From Flavobacteriales bacterium (lineage in GTDB: Bacteria; Bacteroidota; Bacteroidia; Flavobacteriales_F; PHOS-HE28), in the NCBI GenBank assembly GCA_020635695.1, contig JACJZH010000026.1, forward strand, positions 1 through 16,374: a stretch of 16,374 nt of DNA, in the 5' to 3' direction. A program made the translations under genes and the position numbers. The notes beneath the pieces are model-generated. The model searched no databases. It saw only the letters and a program-made list of their open reading frames with translations, and was not told the DNA's origin. Shown here piece after piece: positions 1 through 8,800 of the stretch (the first letter of the stretch is position 1; each line of letters begins with the position of its first letter).

Positions 1-1734
1 ACCTACAGCTGGACGATCACCCAGCCGGACAGCATCGCCATCGGCATCACGATCACCGACAACGAGTGCTTCGGCGACTGTGCCGGCAGCGTGACCATCG
101 TGGTGCAAGGTGGCGTGCCGCCCTATGGTATCGTGTGGACCGACGCGAACGGCGTGGTCCTGGCCACGGACACCACCTTCCTGGGGGGACTTTGCGCAGG
201 CGTCCACACCATCACGGTCACCGACTCGATCGGATGCGTGGCACAGGCCAACGCCTTCGTGGATGAAGCGCCCGCCATTGATGCCGGATTGGTGGTGGTG
301 GGTGAAACGTGCAACGGGCCCTGTGACGGAACCGCAACCGCTTCACCGACCGGAGGCACCGGTGGCTACACGTACCTCTGGCAACCCAACCCTCCCATCG
401 GCCAGGGAACTGCGCAAGTGGCCGGACTCTGCGTGGGGAATTGGTCGGTCACCATCACGGACGGTCTTGGTTGTGACACCACGGTGGCTTTCACGATCGA
501 CCCCTACCAACCGATCGATCCTCAGGAGAGCTTGACCCCCGTGACCTGCAACGGGGACTGCGATGGATCCATCGTGCTGGACCCCCAGGGTGGCATCGGG
601 AGCTTCACCTACCTCTGGACCCCAACACCCCCGAACGGTGCCACGGACTCCCTGGCCACCGGGCTTTGTGCTGGCGATTGGACCGCCACCGTGACCGATG
701 GCGTCGGTTGTGATACCACCCTCACATGGACGATCACGGAGCCTCCGGCCCTGGTGCTGGTCGTGGACAGCGTGATGGACGCCAGTTGCAGTACGGCACA
801 GGACGGCGCGATCTACGTGAGCGTCAGTGGAGGATCGCCCGGCTATACGATCCTCTGGACAGGTCCTGGCTTCAGCAGTGGCCAGGAGGACATCACGGGA
901 CTCATACCTGGCACCTATGTCCTGGTGGTGGCGGATACGAGCAACTGTTCCGACAGCCTGGTGGTGACGGTACAGGCGCTTGCGACCGTCGTGGCCGATG
1001 CCGGTCCTGATGTCAATGCCTGCGAGGGAAGCGTCATCGTACTTGACGGTTCCAGCAGTGTGGGTGCCGGACAATTCGAATGGGCCGAACCGGGCGGGCC
1101 CGTACTTGGCAACGGTCCGCAACTGACCCTCTCCGGATCCGGTCCCGGCACCTACGACTATGTGCTCACGGTCTCGGATGGCATCTGTTCCGACCAGGAC
1201 ACGGTCTCGGTGACCGTGCTCGGTGGTCCGTTCGCCGATGCAGGGGAGGATCAGACGATCTTCCTGGACGAAACGGCCGTGTTGGGTGGCGCACCCACGG
1301 GCCCACCGGGATCGACCTATGCGTGGGCACCGGATTCCCTGGTCGGTGATCCGACCTCTGCCAACCCTGTGGCAGACCCGCCGGTCACCACCTGGTTCGT
1401 GGTCACCGTCACGGCATCGAACGGATGCACCTCGATCGACTCGGTGCTGGTGACCGTGATCCCCGAGGTCGTGATACCCACAGGATTCACGCCGAACGGC
1501 GACGGCTACAACGACACCTGGGTGATCGACTTCGTGGAGCTGTTCCCGGACATCGAGGTGGAGATCTACAACCGATGGGGTGAGCTCCTTTTCCGAAGCG
1601 TGGGTTATCAGCAGCCCTGGGATGGCCGGTACGAAGGAGGGTTGGTCCCTGTGGGCACCTACTACTACGTGGTGGTCCTCAACGATCCGGACTTCCCTGA
1701 ACCCTTCACCGGTCCGCTCACCGTGATCCGATAG
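1..1734 (+). CDS. T9SS type B sorting domain adhesin with SprB repeats (5'-truncated by window edge)
   Basis: The frame is open from base 1, so the gene starts upstream; 577 residues are visible. From the N-terminal side it shows the tail of one SprB-like repeat, then four more whose first Cys falls at visible residues 23, 104, 183 and 263. Three of these begin with a C-x-G-x-C-x-G pattern and carry G-G...Y...W and G-x-x-x-x-x-V-T-D-x-x-G-C. Two PKD/Ig-like domains follow (about 330-410 and 411-487), each opening with a D-A-G-x-D motif. The last 87 residues are a gliding-motility-type (type B) T9SS sorting domain with FTPNGDG (496-502), NRWGE, WDG and GTYYYV. The product is inferred to be exported by T9SS to the cell surface as an adhesin or mobile filament. 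The PorP/SprF gene starts 2 nt downstream, as expected for type B cargo. The visible part contains no lysine, and its only arginines are in the sorting domain. The exact ligand cannot be told. Confidence 0.93.
   Translation, partial: TYSWTITQPDSIAIGITITDNECFGDCAGSVTIVVQGGVPPYGIVWTDANGVVLATDTTFLGGLCAGVHTITVTDSIGCVAQANAFVDEAPAIDAGLVVVGETCNGPCDGTATASPTGGTGGYTYLWQPNPPIGQGTAQVAGLCVGNWSVTITDGLGCDTTVAFTIDPYQPIDPQESLTPVTCNGDCDGSIVLDPQGGIGSFTYLWTPTPPNGATDSLATGLCAGDWTATVTDGVGCDTTLTWTITEPPALVLVVDSVMDASCSTAQDGAIYVSVSGGSPGYTILWTGPGFSSGQEDITGLIPGTYVLVVADTSNCSDSLVVTVQALATVVADAGPDVNACEGSVIVLDGSSSVGAGQFEWAEPGGPVLGNGPQLTLSGSGPGTYDYVLTVSDGICSDQDTVSVTVLGGPFADAGEDQTIFLDETAVLGGAPTGPPGSTYAWAPDSLVGDPTSANPVADPPVTTWFVVTVTASNGCTSIDSVLVTVIPEVVIPTGFTPNGDGYNDTWVIDFVELFPDIEVEIYNRWGELLFRSVGYQQPWDGRYEGGLVPVGTYYYVVVLNDPDFPEPFTGPLTVIR
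67..990 (+). repeat. Four tandem SprB-type repeats (about 78 codons each)
   Basis: Four coding repeats begin near bases 67, 310, 547 and 787. Each has a Cys near its start, a GG...Y...W core and a later G-C or N-C pair, which suggests one or two disulfides per domain. Repeats 2 and 3 share the N-G-x-C-D-G start and the C-D-T-T end. Repeat 4 is the most diverged and has S-T-A-Q-D-G in place of the second Cys. The family is the SprB repeat known from the Flavobacterium johnsoniae gliding adhesin. At least one more copy lies upstream of the window. Confidence 0.8.
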
Positions 1735-1736
1735 CC

Positions 1737-2666
1737 ATGGGGAACCTGAACCGATCCGCCATCCTTCTGCTGCTCCTGCCGGTGCTGCATGGCCTGAAGG
1801 CCCAGCAGCTTCCCCAGTTGAGCCAATATGCGTTCACGGACTACCTGTACAACCCTGCCGTGGCGGGTAGTCGGCCGTTCTTCGAACTGCGCAGCGTGCA
1901 TCGGAACCAATGGGTGGGGATCACCGACGCACCACGCACCTTCATGCTCAGTGCCAACACCCCGCTGGCCACGAACATGGGCATCGGGGGCTACCTGTAT
2001 ACCGACATCGTGGGCCCCACACGCAGGACCGGCGTCCAGTTCTCCTATGCCTACCACCTGAGGCTGACCGAGGAGCTGAGGCTATCCCTGGCCCTTTCGG
2101 CGGGCATGGTCCAATGGCTGGTGGACGGATCGAAGATCACCTTCCGCGACCAGGGCGACCCCGTACTTGACGATCAGCTCCGTGGGAGTCTGATGCCCGA
2201 TGCCAAATTCGCGTTCTACCTGTATCATGAACGCTTCTGGTTCGGCGCATCAGCACCACAATTGCTGCGTGGGAAGATCTACTTCTACGATGATGTCTCC
2301 CAAAGCATGAGCCAATTGGCCGGGCATTACTATGTCAGTGGAGGATATCGGTTCCAACTCGGAGATGATTGGAGGCTGGAGCCTTCCTTCCTGGTCAAGT
2401 ACGTGGATCCGGTACCCCCCAAGGTGGACCTGACCGCCACCGTGCATTTCCGGGACAAGATCTGGCTTGGAGGAACTTACCGGACCAACGACGCGATCAG
2501 TGTCATGCTGGGATACTGGCACAACAAGCAGTTCCAGATCGGCTATGCCTACGACATCACCACCACGAACCTTCGGAACTACAACAATGGAACCCACGAG
2601 GTGATGCTGGCGGTGACCGTGGGCAAGGAGCCGCGCCAGCAGGGAGGCACCGAAGGCCGGCCCTGA
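1737..2666 (+). CDS. PorP/SprF family type IX secretion system membrane protein (copy 1)
   Basis: This 309-residue protein has a Sec signal peptide: a hydrophobic leucine run at about residues 8-14, with cleavage probably near the K-A-Q-Q at about 21-24. The mature N-terminus shows the family hallmark S-Q-Y-x-F followed by Y-N-P-A-V-A-G and, shortly after, H-R-N-Q-W-V-G. The remainder is rich in alternating aromatic strands, as expected of an outer-membrane beta-barrel. Family knowledge: SprF/PorP proteins are needed to export and anchor type B sorting-domain cargo. The ATG lies 2 nt after the stop of the upstream adhesin, so the two are almost certainly co-transcribed and functionally paired. 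The C-terminus is odd. After the last predicted strand (about 292) there is a polar tail ending G-R-P instead of a terminal aromatic residue. Length matches the family's usual 300-330 residues. Confidence 0.92.
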   Translation: MGNLNRSAILLLLLPVLHGLKAQQLPQLSQYAFTDYLYNPAVAGSRPFFELRSVHRNQWVGITDAPRTFMLSANTPLATNMGIGGYLYTDIVGPTRRTGVQFSYAYHLRLTEELRLSLALSAGMVQWLVDGSKITFRDQGDPVLDDQLRGSLMPDAKFAFYLYHERFWFGASAPQLLRGKIYFYDDVSQSMSQLAGHYYVSGGYRFQLGDDWRLEPSFLVKYVDPVPPKVDLTATVHFRDKIWLGGTYRTNDAISVMLGYWHNKQFQIGYAYDITTTNLRNYNNGTHEVMLAVTVGKEPRQQGGTEGRP

Positions 2667-2694
2667 ACGGGCCATTCCGGGGACGAACGGCTGC

Positions 2695-2718
2695 CAAGGA
2701 CCCACAGAGCGGTCCTTG
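2695..2718 (+). terminator. Perfect 8-bp hairpin after the first adhesin/PorP pair (candidate terminator)
   Basis: CAAGGACC (2695-2702) and GGTCCTTG (2711-2718) are perfect inverted complements with an 8-nt loop. The hairpin lies 29 nt after the PorP stop, where transcription of the first operon would be expected to end. There is no clear T-run behind it, so termination is inferred. It covers a TTG at 2716 that could be read as a far-upstream start of the giant adhesin, and so argues against that start. Confidence 0.45.
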
Positions 2719-2773
2719 AGCAGGACGAAGCGCGTCAAGGCCACGCCAGCCGGGCGATCGGGAGGTGAAAAGC

Positions 2774-2805
2774 TTGCCTCAGGGGGGGTCTATTGCGTAC
2801 CTTTC
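2774..2805 (+). promoter_or_regulatory. Candidate Bacteroidota-type promoter for the giant adhesin operon
   Basis: A TACCTTTC element (2798-2805) matches the Bacteroidota -7 consensus TAnnTTTG in all but the last base. A TTG (2774-2776) lies 21 nt upstream, close to the usual spacing for the -33 element. Transcription would start near 2810-2812, after the candidate terminator and before the preferred start codon at 2833, giving a leader of about 20 nt. It was recognised by pattern only. Confidence 0.45.
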
Positions 2806-2832
2806 GCCGCTTCTTACCGGGCCGATCCTGCT

Positions 2833-5800
2833 GTGATCCATCCATCCATCATTCAACGAGCCATCGTTGGCTTGAAGGTCATCGCCGTATGCGCAGTGTT
2901 GGTCCGGTCCGGCGCTCCGCTCCACGCGCAGACCTTCATCATGGCCGATGGGGCCGCCTGGGATGCCTGTAGCGGGATCTTCCATGACAGCGGGGGCGCC
3001 GGTGGATCTTATGGGAACAATCAGGACCTCACGGCCACTTTGTGTCCTTCGGGAGGCGCGGGCTCGGGTCCTGCCACTTCGGTCACCTTCACTGCCTGGA
3101 GCGTGCAGGCCGGCGCGTTCGACCAGCTCTTCATCCATGATGGGCCCACCACGGCGGCACCTGTTCTCACCATCGGCAATGGAAGCAATACGCTGCTGAA
3201 TCAGACCTTCACCGCCACCGGACCATCCGGCTGTCTGACCTTCCGTTGGGTGAGCAACGCCACGGTCACCGCACCCGGCTGGACGGCCGAGGTCGTGACG
3301 GGACCGGATGCCGGCACCAACAACAGCATCTCGGTCTGCAGCAGCCAGGCACCGTTCTCCCTGCTCGGACAGCTTGGCGCCACACCCGATCCGGGAGGTT
3401 CCTGGACCGGTCCTGGAGGTGGTGCTTTTGGGGGCACGTACAACCCCGCTGTCGATCCCGGCGGGGTGTACACCTACACGGTCAGCGGCCCCTCCCCTTG
3501 CCCGGATTCGGTGGCCACGGTCACCATTGCGCGGACGGTGGCGCCCAATGCCGGCACGAACGGAACCTTGACCGCGTGCAGTGACGATGATCCCGAGCCG
3601 TTGATCGACCACCTGGGGGGCACACCTGATGCCGGTGGCACGTGGACGGCACCGGGTGGTGGCGCGTTCGCTGGAACGTTCGATCCCGCCTCCGATCCAC
3701 CCGGGGTCTATACCTACACGGTGTCGGGCACTCCTCCCTGCTCCAATGCCTCCGCCACGGTCACCGTGGGTGTGAACACGGCCCCTGATGCCGGCTCGAA
3801 CGGGACCATCACGGTATGCAGCAACGCTGCTTCCTTCAACCTGTTCGGGCAGCTGGGAGGAAGCCCGGACGGCGGCGGGGCCTGGACGGGACCCGGAGGC
3901 GGAGCCGTAAGTGCCACCTATGTGCCGGGTTCCTCGACCCCTGGTGTGTACACCTACACGGTGAACGGTCTTCCACCCTGCACCAATGCCTCGGCCCAGG
4001 TCACCGTGGACCAGGTGCAGGCCCCGAACGCCGGCACCAACCGCTCCTTCGCGGTGTGCAGTGACGATGCCGTGTTCGACCTGATCGACGAACTCGGCGG
4101 GACGCCTGACGCTGGTGGTAGCTGGACGGGCCCCGGTGGTGTTCCGCACGGGCCATCCTTCGATCCCGCCACCGACGTGTCGGGGGCCTACACGTACACC
4201 GTGACGGGGAACGCACCCTGCGCGAACGCCTCGGCCACCCTGACCATCACTGTCAGGGCAGCGCCGAACGCCGGCTCGGATGGCACGATCACCGTGTGCA
4301 GCGATGATGCCAGCTTTTCCCTGCTTTCGGCACTGGGTGGCACACCTGCCGGGAACGGTACGTGGACGGATCCGGGCGGAGACCCGTTCAGCGGGACCTT
4401 CCAACCAGGTGCATCCCAGGCCGGGGTATACACCTACACCGTGACCGGGCAAGCGCCCTGCACACCCGCCGTGGCCACGGTAACGGTAACGGTCAACACC
4501 GCTCCTGACGCCGGGAACAACGCATCCATCAGCATCTGTTCCGATGATGCACCCCTGGACCTGTTCGCCCAGCTGGGCGGCGCTCCCGATGCCGGCGGGA
4601 GTTGGACAGCCCCTGGCGGAGCTCCTCATTCGGGCTCCTACGATCCGGCGCTGGACGGCCCTGGAGCGTACACCTACACGGTGACCGGTCTGGCGCCTTG
4701 TGATGATGCCAGTGCCGTGGTGACCGTATCCGAGGTGGAGGCTCCGGATGCAGGAACCTCCGTGGTGATCTCGGTCTGCAGCAACGACGGCTCCTTTTCG
4801 CTCCTTGGGCAGTTGGGCGGCACGCCCGATAACACCGGAAGCTGGACCGCTCCCGGTGGAGGTGCATTTGGGGGGACCTTCGTTCCCGGTACCAGCCAGA
4901 CCGGTCTGTACACGTACACCGTTCCCGGCTCTCCGCCCTGCTCGAACGCGGTCTCCACCGTGGATGTGTCGGTCGTTCAAGCCCCGGACGCGGGCACCAA
5001 TGGGAACCTGTTGATCTGCAGTGATGACGCGCCGGTCGCCTTGTTCAGCCTCCTTGGTGGCACCCCCGACCCGGGAGGGGCCTGGACCAGGCCCGGGGGG
5101 ACGGCCTTCGGCGGTACGTACAACCCATCCAACCCGGCGCATCCCACAGGGATCTATACCTACACCGTGGCGGGCTCCGGGCCCTGTGCGGATGCCACGG
5201 CCACGGTGCAGGTCACCGAAACACAAGCGCCCGTCGCTGGCACCGATGGCTCCATCACCGTTTGCAGCACGAACGGTCCGTTCGACCTGCTGGATGTGCT
5301 TGGCGGCAACCCCGATGCCACCGGTACCTGGAGCGACCCGAACGGTGTGGCGGTGGGCGGGGTCTTCGACCCGTCCGCGAGCCTGCCAGGCAGCTATCGC
5401 TACGTTGTTCCTGCCGCCGCTCCTTGTGACAACGATACCGCGTTCGCCACGGTCAATGTGAACACCGCTCCGGATGCGGGCACGAACGGCTCCATCGAGG
5501 TCTGCAGCGACGACCCCTCCTTTGACCTGATCACGATCCTTGGAGGAACTCCTGATGCCGGAGGTGTCTGGAGCGATCCGGACAGCGATCCGTTCAATGG
5601 GACGTACCAGCCGGGGATCTCCGAGGAAGGGGTGTACACCTATGTGGTGGATGGTCTCACCCCCTGTGCGGATGCCAGTGCGGTGGTGGTGGTGAACGCA
5701 ACGGACCGCCCGGACGCAGGGACCAATGCCACCGTGGAGGTCTGCTCCACGGATGCGTCCTTCTCCCTGTTCGATGAACTTGGCGGGACACCGGACGGTG

Positions 5801-8800
5801 GTGGTTCCTGGACCGCCCCGGGGGGCGGCGGAAGCAACGGCCAGTTCACCCCGGGAACGAGCACGGCGGGGGACTACACCTACACGGTGGCCGGGAGCGG
5901 CCCCTGCGCGGATTCATCGGCCGTGATCACGGTGATCGTGAATCCTGCCCCGGATGCCGGTGAGGACGCGACGGTGACGGTCTGTGAGGACGAGGTGCAA
6001 GTAGACCTCCTCGATGCCCTGGGTGGTACCCCGGACGCTGGTGGCACATGGACCGACCTGCAGGCCACCGGTCAATTGAGCGGCGAGTTCTTCAGTCCGC
6101 TTGGCCTTGCGCCGGGGAACTACGGATTCCTCTACACGGTGCCGGGAAATGGCCAGTGCGCGGATGCCACGGCGACCGTCACGGTCACGATCGTATCCCA
6201 GCTGGACGCCGGCTCCAATGGCACCGTGCAGGTGTGCGGCAGCAATACCACCTTCAACCTGTTCAATGGGCTTGGAGGTTCACCGGACCCCGGCGGTGTG
6301 TGGATCGATCTGGACGCGACCGGAGCGACCTTCGGCTCGCTGTTCAACGCTTCCGCCGTTTCTCCCGGCACCTATCAGTTCCGATACCTGCTGGAAGGCA
6401 CCATCGGCTGCTCCTCGGACAGTGCCACGGTAACGGTGACCACGGTGGCGGCACCGAACGCCGGATGCAACGGCACTGCGGTGTTCTGCTCCAACGGACC
6501 TCCGGCCTCCTTGATCAATTACCTGGGCTGCAGCCCGAGTCCTGGAGGTATCTGGACCCGTCCTGGCAACCATCCTTTCTCCGGAGTTTACAATCCCGCG
6601 ACCAACAGCCCCGGGGTGTACACCTATCGGGTTCCGGGCAATGGTCCCTGCCCGGATGCGATCGCCACCGTCACGGTCTCGGAGACTCCTGCACCGAATG
6701 CCGGGGACCCAACTCCTCCATACGAGGTCTGTGAGACCGATGCGGGGTTCAACATGACCTCGGTCCTGAACGGCAACCCCCAGACCACGGGCACCTGGAC
6801 CGACCCGAACGGGATCCCGCATGGATCCACCTTCCTGCCCGGACTGGACATCCCAGGAACCTATCTCTACACGGTCACCGGTGGGTTCCCCTGTCCTCCG
6901 GACATCACCCCGCTCACCGTGGTGGTCAACGATGCCGCCAACGCGGGCGGCGATGCCTCGGTGACCGTCTGCAGCGATGATCCCCCCTTCCTCCTGGTGG
7001 ACCAATTGAACGGCACGCCCGACCTGGGCGGCACCTGGACGGATCCGAACGGCGACCCGCTGCTCGGCGGCACCTACACGCCGGGCACGAGCACCCAAGG
7101 CACCTACACCTATACCGTTCCCGGAGACGCACCGTGCAATGATGATCAGGCCACCGTGGAGGTCTTTGAGAACCCGGAACCGGATGCGGGCACCAGCACC
7201 ACGGTCACGTTCTGCGCCAACGGCCCGAGCGTGAACCTCTTCACCCAGCTGGGTGGTACGCCGGATCCGACCGGAACATGGAGCGGCCCCGGAGGTCCGT
7301 TCAATGGCACCTTCCTGCCGGGGTCCGATCAACCCGGTGTGTACACCTACACGGTGAACGGCATCACCCCGTGCGGCAATGCGACCGCGCAGGTCACCGT
7401 GTTCGTGAACGACCCGCCCAACGCAGGCTGCAGTGCCGCGATCACGGTGTGCAGCAACGACCAGGCCTTCGCCCTGGTCGATGTGCTCACGTGTTCCCCC
7501 TCCCTGAACGGTACCTGGACCGCTCCAGGGGGTGGTGCGCACAATGGTGTCTTCATCCCCGGGAACAGCCCGCCCGGCACGTACACCTACACGGTCCCGG
7601 GGGCAGCTCCCTGCGCGAACGCCACGGCAACGGTGACGGTTTCGGTGAACACGGCCGCCAGCGCTGGTTGCAATGGCAGTGTCACGCTCTGCAACACGTC
7701 CGGTTCGTTCAGCCTGTTCTCGGCGCTCACCTGTACGCCCCAGTCGGGAGGCACCTGGACGGCACCCGGCGGTGGCCCCCACTCCGGGACCTTCGTACCC
7801 TCCACCGAGCCCCAGGGCGTGTACACCTATGTGGTCGCTGGCCAGGCGCCCTGCGAGAACGATTCGGCCACCGTCACGGTCACGGTGAACACGGCCCCGA
7901 ACGCCGGGTCCAATGGGTTGGTGATCGTCTGTGACGACGACCTCCCCTTCACCCTGATCGACATCCTGAACGGCAACCCGGCCCTGAACGGCTCCTGGCT
8001 CGATCCCTTCGGTGTGGTGCATTCGGGGATCTACATCCCGGGCAGCTCCGAACCCGGGGTCTATACCTACACGGTGAACGGCCAGGCGCCTTGTGCGAGC
8101 GCTTCCGCCTCCGTGACCGTGATCGAGAACGAAGCCCCTGATGCCGGCAATGATGCGCTGGAGACCGTTTGCAGCGATGGGCCGAACTTCCAGCTCTTCG
8201 CGCTGCTCGGTGGCAACCCCGATCCGAGCGGGGACTGGTATGATCCGAACGGAACGGGCCACAGCGGGACCTACGACCCGGGCAGCTCACTACCAGGCAC
8301 CTACCTGTACGTGGTCCCGGCAGTGGCTCCTTGCGCGAACGACAGCGCGGAAGTGACCATTTTCGAGAACGAGGCGCCGCAGGCGGGCATCAGCACTGCG
8401 CCGCTCGTGTGCGCGGATGTATCCCCGTTCCCCTTGATCGACCTGCTTGCCGGTACGCCTGACCAGAACGGGACCTGGACCGGACCAGGAGGAGTACCGC
8501 ACAACGCCGTCTTCGATCCTGCGATCGACGTTTCCGGGACCTACACTTACACGGTGGCCGGGGTCCTACCCTGTCCTGATGCCGTGGCCCAGGTGCAGAT
8601 CACCTTGGTGCCGGCCCCTGATGCTGGCATGAACGGCACGCTGACGGCCTGCGTGAGCGACCCGTCCGTGGACCTGTTCAATGGGCTCGGTGGCGCACCG
8701 GACCTGGGTGGTTCCTGGAGTGATGATGACAACACCGGAGCACTCACGGCAAATATCCTGGACGCCACACAGTTGAGCCCCGGGGTGTACACCTTCACCT

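Noticed and set aside
343..1122. Minus-strand 259-codon frame opposite the first adhesin
   Set aside because: No recognisable domain; it lies wholly inside a clear SprB-repeat gene on the other strand.
2659..2673. GGCCC/GGGCC hairpin spanning the stop codon of the first PorP gene
   Set aside because: A 5-bp stem with no T-tail is expected by chance at this GC content; the 8-bp hairpin at 2695 is the better candidate.
2716..2832. N-terminal extension of the giant adhesin from TTG 2716
   Set aside because: It would put 39 basic, non-hydrophobic residues before the signal peptide, and it overlaps a hairpin and the promoter candidate.
2779..5226. Long minus-strand open frame (815 codons) opposite the giant adhesin
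   Set aside because: It is the antisense reading of the repeat array in high-GC DNA. It is rich in Arg and Gly with no recognisable domain, and similar long frames recur at 6280-8262 and 9196-10479.
3714..8504. Series of about 70-80 codon minus-strand frames starting M-Y-T-P and recurring every 240 bp
   Set aside because: Their even spacing equals the repeat length, and their shared sequence is just the reverse reading of the conserved Y-T-Y-T-V and P-G-G motifs.
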